DNA of 64,000 bases, from assembly GCA_904063045.1 (NCBI GenBank), contig CAJFCJ010000020.1, forward strand, positions 302,916 to 366,915, given 5' to 3'. This document shows, piece by piece, positions 20,687 to 34,000 of the stretch. The translations under genes were made by a program, and so were the position numbers. This DNA comes from Dimorphilus gyrociliatus (lineage: Eukaryota > Annelida > Polychaeta > Dinophilidae). Under the pieces are notes generated by a model, which was not told the DNA's origin, did no database searches, and was given only the letters and a program-made list of their open reading frames with translations. Position 1 is the first letter of the stretch. The number at the start of each line of letters is the position of its first letter.

Positions 20687-23600
20687 AGGACGATCAACGA
20701 CATCTTCCAGAAACAAGGAATCTTATATGAAAAACTTGTATATCTAATCTAATATTTAATTTCGCTCTTTACAATAAAGTAATGCTTTCCAGTCTATTTC
20801 CGCTTCAAAATAAATGTTTTACATTATTAAAACAATTGTTGTAAAGTTTACTATAAACTAAGAAATTAATTACAATAGAAAAAAAAGTAGGAAATGTTCT
20901 TTGTACGAGATGAAAATACTAAAAGATGCGTCTAAATCCTATTTTAAAGCTTTAAAAGGTGTTATAAGATAAAATAATTTTAACACACCTAGGACATGTA
21001 TAACAAGACATGTAGCGAAATAGGTTATATGCATATTGAGAATATTGTCACGCCATTCCCAAAATAAAAGTACAAATAAAGTAAAAATTCTCCACATATG
21101 TCGTGACTGAAAGAAGAAGAGAAAACAATACGTTTCTCCAATATTTTTGGTAGCCTATGTACATACTTTATAAGTTTTAAAATGTTCAATTCATCTTTAA
21201 AATAGATTATTTACAATTGATTTAAAAACCAAGTTGTGGAAAATTCCTACTTTTCAATGTCGAATCTTGGCAACTGATCTAGATCTATATTTCTAGAGCA
21301 AGAGTTCATACCTTATTTTTTATTATCTAAGAATTAGCATTCGTATTACTTAGTGTGTTATATTCCTCATTAATAGAAAATTAATAAGAAACTTTTTCTA
21401 ACAATTAATAATCTATAGTTTCGTTAGAATTAAATTTTTCCCTGACCTCTCAATATTTGTTAACCTTCTAATATCATTCAATATTCATAATGTACCGCTT
21501 ATAGTTTATTCACATCAATAATTCAAAAAGTAGATATAAATACTGAAACATTAATTATGTAGTTCTGAAATATTTCTAAAATACAATTGTAAATATATCT
21601 AGGAAGGAGAGGAATTTTATTTTCTGTTCCTACAACTAGATGGCACTACCTTACAATATTTAACTATTTTCGATAAGAATAAATGGCATTCTTGACAAAT
21701 CTATAAAACTGTTATACTCTGACTACATACAAATACTTATGATTCTGCAAAAAAACTTATAGTGACTTACTATAAATAAAATCTCTCATTTTTAAGATAC
21801 AGTAATATTTAATAAAAATAAAATTAGCAACTAATACAATTTTAATTATTGGCTTGCTTAGTCATCTTAAATTGGAGACAAATTTATTTTAAATCCATCC
21901 TTCTACCGTAATGGCGATTCCTAGAATGATTATGACTGATATTTTCAAAATCGTAATTTTCTAAATTAACTAAACGTTGTCGTCTGTTTTTAATGTAAAA
22001 TTAATAATTTTTGACATATTTTAGCAATATATGCAGATTGTGAATGATGCTTAATTAGTAAATTGAAGTAACAATAGTCGAAAGAAAACTGTTACTCTTA
22101 TAGTTCCCTTCCGAGTTTTATTTAACAGTCGAAGAAAGGAAAGAGAAAATGATTTTGTTTTTACTTTCTTTTCCCTCTAGGGAGAGAAAATTGCAGATAA
22201 GGAAACTTTTATTTAAATAGTATATAATCTTAAATAATATAAAATAGATTCCTAATTCTAGACAACAAATATAATATCTTGCTATGAAAACGAAAGAGAT
22301 GAAGGACGAATATCAACGATGCAAAAGACGTCATCAGCTTTTCTAGAAGCAAGAATTATTTGTTTTTTTTTTATGTGACAGTGCCTACAATACTAAAAAG
22401 ATTGTTTTATTGTTTTCTTTTAAAATAATAAGAATCATTTTTCCAGGCAAATTGTAATAAATTCGTCAGTAAATTCTAAACAATTACACTTTTTCAACAA
22501 AATCATTGCTTTTTATATTCGTTAAAGATTAATACAATATGTATTGAAAACTAATTAGAAAAGTTATGGATAATATTTCATCTAATGAGGTTGATTGATG
22601 ACTTTTATAAGGTAGAATTTCTAATAGAATCGTATTTAAAAAAGAAGTAATACAACGCCTTCTTTGGTTTATTCTAGAAATAGAATTAAATAATTATATA
22701 ATAAATAATAAATTAAGAACTATATCAGAAAAAAAACGCTTACTGCAAATCTTTGTCTTCCTCTTTAATTTGTTCATACGTAATAAGAATTCTATTTTTA
22801 TTATTTCTATGAAAATAGACAATAATGTCGAAAAATTTCATTTCAAATCCAAGAAAAGATATAAAAGAGATTGAATTTCGTTATCAAGTTATAAAAAGCT
22901 CTATATCTTATTAATTGTAATGATAGATCTTTATTCATAATTTCTTCTCATAAACAACCCAAGATAAATTCTTTACTAAATTTATTGAATTCCTATAGCT
23001 AACTGTTCTTAATTTCAACTGTGTGAAGAGAAAAGAAATGTGCAGTATGGTCTAGATTTTTAATTAGCCCATAGTATTACTCGAAACTCGATAAATTGAA
23101 TTGTTATGTAGAAGAAATAGGAAGGAGAAAAAAAAAAGAAATATAGCAATATCTAATAATACTCTATCAGAATGATGGAATCTTAAGTATTTTATAGATA
23201 ATAAACCCAAAGATTTGCTGGCAAACGATAGTTCCAAAGTAACTGTTAATCGAAAACTATTACGAAACAGATTATTTTAACTAGACTTTAGATGTTTGCA
23301 ACTTATTACGAGAGAGAGAAAGATTTTTTTCTTTATTTATTACATCACTCTGTTTTTAAACATACACTCTAATTTTGTAAATCTTTTGTTGATATACAAA
23401 GACGGTAGAGTACATGTATAACTCATAAAGAGTCTTTAGAAGTAGTTGATGTGATATACACACATGTACTTACATTGGCCAACAAACTACATTTATATTC
23501 TTTTTATCCGGATAAAATCGTTATAACCTGTATTTAAATAGAAGCGTCGAAAAGAGCCGTTATTTGAGGCATCTTATCATCCTCGAGAAAGCTTTCAACC

Positions 23601-23912
23601 ATCTCAAAGCACTCGAGACAGTTTTATAGCGAGCCACTAACACTTGCTAGTCATATACGCTCTATAGATATTGCAAAAGTCTAAAAAGAATATTGGACCT
23701 TTTTTCTTTTTTTTCTATATTTTCCATTTATTTATAATTATTTCTTTTTGATTTCATGCTGTTTAAACAAAATTATCTTTTTTTTTTTTCTTGAACACTT
23801 ATGGGTGTTATCACAAATATTATACTTTCTACATAGTCTAAAACATAAATTCTATGTCATTTAAGGTGGGAATTTTTAAGAGGAGAGTCGCGTCGCAAGA
23901 TGTCTAATCTTC
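20687..23912. other. Intergenic region with orphan cluster-type promoter
   Basis: At 21101 a TCGTGA followed by TATA-like TTTATAAG (21167-21174) reproduces the cluster promoter, but the second box is degenerate and no signal-peptide exon follows near 21250. The rest is AT-rich with no supported gene; 23.2-23.9 kb probably holds the 3' UTR of the VGAT gene. Confidence 0.4.
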
Positions 23913-26228
23913 CTATCCCCCCTGAAAAGGTCTTGGCTCGTGACCCTGAAAAGCTCTAACTAAACCATGAGCTGAATCGTAGATTCCTAGTACACTACAG
24001 ACTAAACCGAACGTTATTATTCCGTAATTCCTCGTCTTTTGCCAAAGACCTAAAGTTCCTTGTCTCAATTTTAAGTGAAACCAACAGGGCCATACCAATG
24101 ACAACATATTCCCTGTAAATGCTCCAATAAGACCCATTAAAACGTTAAAATGAGGTATGTATATTGCGAAAAGCATGGTTAGAATTACTAATCCTATTCG
24201 AAGAGTTAAAGCCCAGACGGTCATGTTTGCATTTGAATCATAGCAAGGTGGAAACACTGTAATAGGGCGCCCTTTAAATAGGGCGGTTTCCAACAGCTGC
24301 ACTGCGGCGAAGTACGGAAGAGGATAAGAGAGCAATGCTTTGGCCACTAAGAACAAATTAACGACACTTTTCAAAGCATCGTTCGATAAGTTGTTCGTAA
24401 TCACCTCTTTAGTCGAAAATCCCCAGGTTACGAAGCCTATGTAGGAGAATAGTGCCTTGAATACAGCAGCTGCTATATGAGTCCACTTCAGCATAGGTCT
24501 AAATAAACGTCGGTCATGTAAACTGCCTTCCAAACTTGGTAGAAAAATTTGAGAAGTATAACTGAACACAACAATGCCAACAGATATTGGAAGAGTCCAG
24601 ATATCAATCCGTATTTGGACGTCGGCGAATTTCCAATCCGATGCCTTCGTTAGGCAATAAATGATAATAATAGCGTTGATGAACATGTGGGCAACAGTAC
24701 ACCAAAATGAAAACCAGCTAACCGCCCTCAGGGATCGAAGGAAGGCGCAAGGTACTAGAAGGAACGTGGATAGCATAATCCAACTCGCCAGGTTCATATC
24801 GGAATTAGGCATAAGTCCTACCATTAGATCACCACATAGTAAAACGTAGAGAATACAAGTCATTAGTAGTTCAATGAGTAGAGCCGTATGAACAATCCGA
24901 CCACCAATACTTCTTCCCCAGACATCTTCGGCTATTCTCACGTAAGAATCCCTTACTCTTACTCTCATACCCATGTCATCAGTTTCGTAGAGGCATTCCA
25001 CCAAAATGTTACCAGTGTAATAACATATCCAAGCAACCCCAATCATAGCAAAAATAGCCCAGTAACCACCTTCTAAAACGCAATATGGGAACGTCACTAT
25101 AAACATACCCTGTATAGGAAAAACGACAGAAGGAAAAAAGAGATGAGAGTCTATAAGAAAATTTTTTTATGTATCTTTTTGGCAGCTGAACTTTTTTCGG
25201 CCATTTTCGTTGATTACTTTTTTAAAACTCAACAGTTTCATAGGATTTTTGTATTATTGTTAGCACAAATTTCATTAGTTTAGGTAAAAGGGATTCTCAT
25301 TAGACCTAAGTAGATATATTTAATAAATGTAATATGAATAGTGTCATGCACATCTTCATCTAACTTGTAAATATTCCTTTTCCATTGGTAGATATATATA
25401 TATATATATATATATAAGTGTTAAGTATATCTGATGTATTTACACTTAACAACAGTTTAAAAAGCCACATTTTTCCACTAAGAACTCTGAACGTCACGTA
25501 AAAACTTTTTGCTCTTCTAATAAACTCTAATAACGTTAATCAATCATACGAGTTACGATTAATTATTTCCTCTACATAATATATTTAACGGGAGAATAAG
25601 ATGGTGGGAGGAAAAGAAAACTCTGCTAAGTGCAAAAATCCGCCTACGTTGGCTCGTTAGTTAAGTTCTAATTTTTTTAAGTTAGCTAGACCACGTGACT
25701 AGACGGCAAAATTGTTCTTTTTTTCTTAAGAGAAAGAGAAAAAGAAAAAAATCTAGTATTCGGCAGAATGGAAAAGAAGAATGGCAGAAAATTCGATGCT
25801 TTATCAATGCGGATTGGAGAAGGGGAAAGAGAACGCTAGCCGTATCGGTCGATAAGCAGCTGTGTGTCGCCAACCAAAAATTGCAGCTGGCCCGCGCCTC
25901 GTCAATCATAGAAAATTGATTTAATAAGCGTCTAACAATTCAAAGTAAATCACCGAGCGTTCGCTTATACAAAGAGCGTTTGTCGTCGCAAGCAAACAAA
26001 TTAATCGTATTTAATTACCTGTATGGCGTTGGTGACATTCCATCCGGCTTGCCAAGCGGATATTTTTTCGACATTCTCCTCATCCGTATGCGTCTCAGTT
26101 TTTGCTGAACCGTTCGATATGTTTGTCATCTCGGTAGCTTCATTTTCGAATTGTACAAATCCAGCTTTTTCGCTCTTCTCAGTTGTTGGAAGAAAGTTCC
26201 TTACTTGACTTATCAGCATCTTAGCCAT
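23913..26228 (-). CDS. SLC32A1: Vesicular inhibitory amino acid transporter (VGAT)
   Basis: Two exons on the minus strand: 26228-26019 (70 codons, phase 0) and 25109-23913; 468 aa. The protein loads GABA and glycine into synaptic vesicles using the proton gradient (SLC32, AAAP superfamily). The cytosolic N terminus (about 57 aa) is shorter than in vertebrates. Residues from ISAWQAGWNVTNAIQ onward match VGAT closely: VRVRDSYV, IELLMTCILYV, PISVGIVVFSYTSQIFLPSLEG and LVAKALLSYPLPYFAAV. The intron sits between NAIQ and GMF, and the roughly ten membrane segments are all in the second exon. The acceptor at 25111-25110 adds Gly before Met. A CACGTG E-box lies in the intron (25692) and another upstream (26455). 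The family assignment is firm and implies inhibitory neurons. Confidence 0.96.
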
Positions 26229-27325
26229 GTTTATAGCTTTCTTTCTCGCAAGCTCCTATGTTAATACTTTTTCAATAAGCCATTTTTTTTCTTTTCCGTT
26301 ATAGTTGATTTTCTAACTGTGATTTTCGGTCATGATATAAAATATTTCAAACAAGGCTGAAATTCACCTGACAAACATACTTGTCAAGGCGTCACTATAA
26401 TTTCGTTGCCTTCCAACTGGATTGCCACAATCAAGTAACTATCTTTTACAGGGTCACGTGTCGCGTTTGTCGAGAGCTGATTGGACGATGATAGCCTTCG
26501 TTGATGTTCCATAACAGACAAACAATTAGCGGCACGGCGTTTTTTCAACAAAACTCACGCAAACTTTTAGGCCTAACTCTGGCAACAGATACCCTCTATT
26601 TTCGGTTAAAATAACACCATCACTAATTTACAATTGGCAATGCTGTATTGTCGATAGATGGCGGGATGTAGTACTCAAAAGTAAAAGAAAGCGAAAATTA
26701 CAAACATTTTTTACTCTTTCAAACAAGGGCAGTGAGCATCTCCCAGAAGCGACTGGACAGAGATGTATGGTTCTTTAGATTTTATAAAATTCACTGTTCG
26801 AACAGTTCTGAAGATGAACCTTGATGTAACAAATTACGGATGTTGAATGATACGTGATTCTAAAGGGAATATTTGTATTCTTACAAATCGGCACCGTGGG
26901 AAAATTTACTTTCTCTTCCATTGCTAAAAAGAACTTACAAAACTGTCCTTTCTCCATTAAGATTGATTAGCTTCATCTCGACAGATGGCGTTCCTACGGT
27001 TTAGCGGTTGATATCTAACTATTGAATTCCTGAAGAGTTTATCTATAGTATATGGTTTTTTTTAAAAAAAAGAATTATTAAAAGAAATAAAAAATAGAAA
27101 GAAATATAATTGTAAATTATACATGTTTACACGATCATAATAGGAAAAGGGCTGGTTCGATAAAAATTCGTAAAATGTTTGCGCAAGTGCAAAATAAATT
27201 AGTTCATACGCTTAGTTTATTCGCTAACTGATATGAAAGTTTGTTCTGTTCACAAATATACCAATGATATTTTCTTTTGATCGAACAGCGGAAGAAGAGA
27301 GACAATTTGAAAAACATAAATAGAT

Positions 27326-27366
<41 letters not shown>

Positions 27367-28803
27367 AACAGTATAAATATATATATATAAATATATATAC
27401 ATATCATTACATATACTGTATATAGATTATATGCTTCTTAAAGTAAGAAAATAGCTATTTTCAATAAATATAAAAATATTCTTATTTAATAAAAACTCCT
27501 CTATATAGCTCAGGCCCTTAAAATATATAAAAATGCTTTTTGACAGTTGATTACGAAGATAAGGTAGAGTGATTTAGGCCTAGCGTTAACTATAAATTTC
27601 CTTTCGTGATTTCTTTCAACATTTACCGATCTTTCTTTTATCTTTCTTTTTAACTTTTTGTAAATATTTTTTTTTAAATCAGTTAAAAGTTTTCTATTGC
27701 GAAATTTTGTTTACTATCAATAAAATGTTTCATTAGTTTTATATTAAGTTACTTCTTTAGAAGGCCTAGAAGACTTATCGAACAGAGCAACGCCCTTGAG
27801 CACAACTACAAGGGAGACTTGAATGCGTTCATTGATCAGACTATCTACGTAAAAAAATATAAAGCAAAGTGGCAAATGTTGTTATTAACCAATCATAATC
27901 TTTAAGCAATGTCACGTGATGCTATCGATCACTAGGCCGAAGTTGAAGGCCTTCGTCTTCAAATACTATGGTTTATTTATAATATAATGAAGCATTGTTG
28001 CCAGTGTTGACAGTAGTTTAAGCCATTTTTAGTATGAACGAGAGACGTTTTTGGTTGACTTTGTTTAAAAGCATACTTCGCCGATCCGCCTTTACGTGGA
28101 AATTTGAGAAGATTTAACTTTCGGTGCTATTTGTGCAATAATTCAACAATAGTTGCAGTGTTCTCCAATCAACACTTTATAAACTGACAAAGACCAACAA
28201 ATTTGGTTGGATACTAGTTTTTTATCGAACGTTTTTCACCTTAAAGGTTAACTGTCAAGCATACTCTGGAAGGTGATAGCACAAGATAAGGTGATAGGTC
28301 TAGGAGTACGCGGAACATAAACAGGACAGTAGAAGAGCCTGCTAAAAGTTATCAACAACTAAAACATATATTGAACAAATATATATATATATATACTTTC
28401 ATATAGATATATATATAAATATTTTTAGTACACCTAATTAAAAGGAATAACATCAAACACCGTGTTCCGGACAGGCAAAATACCGATTCTTCAACAGCTC
28501 AAAGGATAAAATAAATATATTTTTTTGCCATCTTTCACCTTTGAATATTATCTCTCTTCCCTGATCGTAAATTCGATCATTCTATCTGCATTATTCAAGT
28601 GAATGCTCAGATTGTTGACCGCGGTTCTGACTTCGTTTTATATAAACCTGGAATTTGGCCAACTGATTTAATTCTGCGTTGATATCTTTTTGCACATTTG
28701 AAACTAATATCATATAATTAAATTTGACTAACTAACACGAAATATTATAAAAACTCTAATGGTTACTTAAGAAAATGATACCCAGCCCAAAGAAGAGATA
28801 ACT
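26229..28803. other. Divergent intergenic region between VGAT and the next gene
   Basis: It probably contains both promoters. CACGTG boxes at 26455 and 27913 and CTCF-like AGATGGCG at 26651-26668 and 26979-26994 are visible. AT microsatellites lie at 27329-27402 and 28379-28425. No further gene is supported. Confidence 0.5.
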
Positions 28804-29992
28804 ATGATGGATAATTCAGAAAAGCATGTACGCTGGGGAGAGCAATTGGAGGCCCCGCCAACTAGGAGGAGTGATGGTTCTAGACCAATCACGCCCATTA
28901 TTAAACGCAGAGGATTTGCGGGAAACGAAAGAGCAAGGAGTATTAGTGAACCATCATCGCCTGTTGTGCATGGTAAGTTCTTCACGTTTAACAAAGACGG
29001 CGAAAAAGTTACTTTATTAACCGATCATAAATCAGAAGATTCAATGAACAACAATACCGATGAGGATCAAACTTATAGAACGGCTAGTTTTCTGAATTTT
29101 GAACCACCTAAAGCTGCCAAACATGTGCATAGGAAAGAAGTGAAGAGAAAGCCAAGGAATAATTCAGTAGGTAATGCAGTGACCACTATTTGGAATGAGC
29201 AAGAAACGAATGACAAAGGGAATGACTCTGTAGCCACAGGCACTGGCCTGGCGAATCGATATTCAAACTCAGATAATGCGGACAATATTGACTGGAATAA
29301 GAAAAAAAATGAAACCATGAGGTCACCTACCCCATCCGCTCTCGACAATTTTTCTCAAATATTCTCTAAAGATTGTCCTGGTATAATGGCTCAAATAAAT
29401 AATAAGGAAATTAATCCAGACAATCTGCCAGAAAGAGATGAAAATGCTATTAAAGAATTTTTAACCAAACAATATCCTCCTAAATCACCAAAGTCGCCTT
29501 CTTCGCCGTCTCTTTCAGAGGCCAGTAGTGAAGCGAGTCGTTCAACGGCTGGGTCTGAAAAAGTGTTGACCAGAACAAGGCGAAAGAAAAAACAGAAAAG
29601 CAAAACACCTAATGTGGCTAGCATGTTGTTTGTTGCAGATCAACCTTCTGAAGCAGAGAACTTATGGAAGCAATATTGTGAAACGAGCAAAATTTCGAAA
29701 CCAGAAACAACTCTAACTCAAGAAGATTATATAACAAGGAGCAAGATTTTGAATAATCAATGGAAAGCTCTACAACTCAGTTACAACAACGCCAATAATA
29801 ATAATAACATCAATAACAATAATAGCGACAGTGAAACATCTCCAACTGCCCATCGCACGGCATTCAGTGATACTGAAGCATCGGACGAAAACCTTCAAAG
29901 GAATTGGAAAAGGTTATCTCTAAGAAGTAGGCGGTCGCCAAACAGTAAATTACCCGTATTACAAGCGTGGGATTCTAAAAAGGAGAGACAAG
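28804..29992 (+). CDS. Long disordered Ser/Asn-rich exon, possible 5' part of the CLASP gene
   Basis: Open from ATG 28804; 396 codons to a donor (CAAG/GTAACA) at 29992, or 410 aa to a TAG at 30034-30036 if unspliced. I do not recognise it. It begins EKHVRWGEQLEAPP, has Ser-Pro-rich tracts (PKSPKSPSSPSLSEASSEAS), a basic patch (RTRRKKKQKSK), a conserved-looking segment SMLFVADQPSEAENLWKQYC and an Asn run. No membrane segment, TOG repeat or signal peptide. The donor leaves phase 1, exactly what the first recognisable CLASP exon (31058) needs, and the sum (about 1,268 aa) is a normal CLASP length. It may therefore be an alternative N terminus in place of the usual TOG1, or a separate single-exon gene. 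Coding status is firm; the link is inference. Confidence 0.7.
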
Positions 29993-31057
29993 GTAACAAA
30001 ATACCTATGATTATTAATATTTATTTTCCTCAGTAGAAATAATTATTTAGCTCGCCTCTGTAAAAATTTTGCTCGTAAATCAAATATTTGATTGTTAGTG
30101 GAAGACGACTTGGCGTCAGGGTATATTGTATTTTGCAGCTAAATATTTTATAGAAGGAGTAAAAATTTAACAAACACTTTCCTGTTCTTCCTATCCCTTC
30201 TTTTTTTTAATTTTAGCAAGTTCCTTCTAATGCTATTCATATATTTTTTAACTATTATGTAATTGAAGAGAGTTTTTCTAAAAAGGTCATTCTTAATGGT
30301 AGGCACAGGGCAGCTACAGAAAGAATGAGGTTAGATAGAAATATATAAATAAATCTACGGTCGATACTTTAGAGATACCTTACTGTATGATATAGATATA
30401 TAAATAAATATATATATATATATAAAGTATATAAAAATATATCAGTGCATACAAAGTGAAAGGCTAGTAAATGACAGTGGATATAAAGGGTAAATTTTGA
30501 CTGTCCTTTTTGGCATTCTTGGCACATATGTGGTGTATAAACTAAATACGCTCCATTGTTATGAGAATTCCTTCAACAACCCAATACGATTTTTATCTCC
30601 TTAAATAATCAGAAAGACCTGGCTGTTTTCGCGATAGTCATAAACCTAAACTTTAAAGACTAGAATTGCCTACTCATTTTGCGGTTTTTGACTATGGTAG
30701 TCAAGTATAAACAAAATTATATTGGTCTATGCATAAAAGGCAAAAAAGGGATAGAAAAGGGAAGAAAGGATATTATAATTGATTTCAGTAAGTTTTTACC
30801 GAGTTTAAAGGAATAAGAGAAGGGAGCTGGAAAGTAGGAGGTGGGGGGGGGGGGAGAGAGCACTGGATTGAAAAGGAAATATTTCAATCGAAACCGCTAA
30901 TCGCCTCCGAGGCGCGTCGGTAAACTTTGAAAGAGGATGCAACGTCCCTTCGATGTTTGACGACAAAAATATAGAGTCTCTTGAGACATTCGATACGATA
31001 CGACGGAAAAAAAATTTTTTTATAGATTTTAATAAAGAAGATATGCACTTTTTATAG
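29993..31057. other. Probable intron or gap, with G12 run and AT repeats
   Basis: It holds an AT-rich repeat (30395-30440), a run of 12 G at 30843-30854 and CG-containing sequence at 30900-31010 that could be a promoter. No coding exon is seen. Confidence 0.4.
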
Positions 31058-34000
31058 AGTCTTCTTCTGTACCATCAACCCCCACAAACCATTCTAACTT
31101 CACATCAAACAATGAAGAAAGGGTCGCAAGCACAAAACTTAAAAAATCTTCAAGCTTTAGTGGAACTTCCTGTTCAAACTTTACGAAGAATGACCGCCCC
31201 ACAGTGTCCTCTATTGATAGAGATGCATTCCTCAAGTGTTTCGAAGAAGATTTTATACCTGTAAAAATAGTTAACGTGAAGGATATGCAAGATAGAATGT
31301 TCCAAATCAAATTAACGTTAGCATCACCTCATATTGATTGGGAAAAACGATGTAGTACGGTTAGTATATAATTATTTAAATTTACATGTGATAAATCAAC
31401 TATAGCAAGATCTGCATATAGTAGGCTTAAATACCCCTCTTCTAGGCTAGTGAGGACACTTTTACACAAAAAAGGGTTATTACGTTTCTCCGGTTTCAGT
31501 TCCATTTAAAAGACATTGTAGAGTTTAATAAAGCGATTTTGATACAAATTTTGGCGGCTTTTCACAAATTTTTAACCTTAACTCAATCTGACAGCTTTCA
31601 TCAGCCGCTTAGAATTCTTCCAATATAATTAAAATTGTTTTATTTTTTAATAGGCCTATTAACTTTACGAGAGTAAAATTACTTTGTGCACTAATTTCTC
31701 TACAAATATTGAAGTTAAACACAATGGAATAACGACTTTTTTTAACTATTATGAGAATTATATAAGGAATTAATCTCTACAGTTAATGCTATTATATTAT
31801 TTACAATAATTATAAGATCACCCGAAAAGTTTGAATATATCACAAAAAACATATTGTTAAATACTTTAATAAGTATTTTTTTATGTATAAAAGAACTTCC
31901 AACCTTTCATTTGTTATTTGATTCTATCAAGGGATATTACTTCTCTAAACGGTCTTAAAGATGGCGACACCTTCGACATTCTATTCTTTTATTTTTACAT
32001 CTTTACACTATGTAATGTTTCCTTACTACTTGTACCTTAAAAAACTCGGTTAATATTATCTAAATATCCGTTCTACGAGCACTACATTAAGTAAACACTT
32101 GGAAATACTATCAAACTAAGTTCAAAACCAACAAAAGAGAATGGAATTAAGCCTACTTCGAATGAAATTATATAAAAAAATCTTATGTTTGTTTTTAAAT
32201 AGCTAAAGGAAATCCGGTCGTTGATTGCTAATGGGGCGACAAGATACGATGAATTTTTTTCTTGCCTTCGACTCTTAGAACCCTCAATGCAAGTTACTTT
32301 AAAAGATTTGAGAAGTCAAGTAGTCCGTGAAACCTGCATCACTCTTGCATACTTGTCCGTAAAGTTACGGTCGAAATTTGATCATTTTACGGAAATTATA
32401 CTCTCTTATTTGTTTGCCTTAATACCTAACGCTGTCAAAGTAATGTCGAGTTCTGCTTGTACCTGCATAAGTTTCCTTTTAGAGGTAATTTAAGTTACAA
32501 TATTTTGAAATAAGAGAAATATTAAGTATTTTGATAAAAAATCAACAAACAACACAATAGAATTCCCGAAACTCAAACGTTCTGTCAAGCCTGTTGAAAC
32601 AATTGAAATCAAAGTCAAATGTCATTCGGCGAGAAGGTTACGATTTCATAGCTCTAGTTCTGACGAAATGGTCAACAAGATATTTGGAAAAGAATGCCGA
32701 CGCAATTCAGGAATGTATAGTAGCTGGCTTGTCCGATGCCGATTCGGACGCAAGAGCACACGCCAGAAGGTAAATAAATATTATAAATATATATTTATCT
32801 AATAAGAAATCTAATAAAAATAATATTCCAATATAGAGGTTTTTGGGCGTATGCCGACCACTTTCCGAACAAAGCGGAACAGTTAAGGAGATCATTAGAC
32901 TTTTCAAAACAGAAATTGTTACAAGGAAAGATTAATGGTGTTGTTACAAAGGTCGCCAGCTCGATAAGAACCCGATCACAAAGCGCTGATAGGAGGTAAA
33001 TCAATAGCTAAATAATAAATTAATCAAATATTACAATATAGCGCAAGATAGTGTAAATACCTAACGTTCTTCAATTTTATGATTTACGATATTAAAACAT
33101 TTTAGTAGACTATAGAATGAAAAAGCATAAAACATGTTGAAATGTATTAAATTCAATGGAAGCGGGAAAGTTTGAATGAATTGTTTATTTTTTGGAGAAC
33201 CTATCATTTTCTTTTCTAGTAGTAATAGGTTTAATAAAATAGTGTAAATAGGTGTTTTATCCGAATCTAAAGTGGAAATTTTGAATTTTTATGTAACAAA
33301 AAAAAGGTTCTCAACAACTTTTAGAAATTTGTATTCAATCGATTAAAATTTTCTTTTTGTGTTTTCTTGACATACAGTAAAAGCAAAGATATTTCTCATT
33401 CAGCAAAAGTCGACACACCTCAAAGACCAAGGCAAGCTACCTGCAAAAATCTTGTTAGTATTTTGAATATATTATTCAATTTAGGCCTAGTTTTCTCTAT
33501 TATTTCCTATATGAATTATAGAATTTGATTTTTTTTTTTGATGATTTCAAAGAAAGTTAAAAGATTTGTTCAAGATAATTTTGAACCTGAAAGCGATGAC
33601 GCTCACAGCGAAAGCTCTAGTTTGTATTCAAACACTTCTTTTAGTAGCCACGGAAGTAGATCTGAAGTAATAAAGACTTTTTATAATATTTACACTCTTT
33701 CACTAATAATACCATTAAATATCTATTAAAAACAGGATCTTCTACACGTTATCAAGAACCTAGATAATTCGTTATGGATGGATAAAAGGGAAGGTCTGCT
33801 ATCTCTGAAAAGTTTATTATTGAACGGCCGTAAATTGAATTTCGAAGAATTGAAGCAAATAATGGAGTGTATTGTGCGTACACTTCATGAACAGCATGCA
33901 AAACTTTTTTCCTCTCTCTTGGATGTTATACCAGAACTAATTTCTACTCATAGTAACATGTCAAATTGGTTATACATATTGTTAGTTCGATTACTATTAA

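Noticed and set aside
27204-27407. Open frames made of Tyr-Ile repeats (also at 52679-53020 and 61224-61468)
   Set aside because: Direct translations of AT microsatellites.
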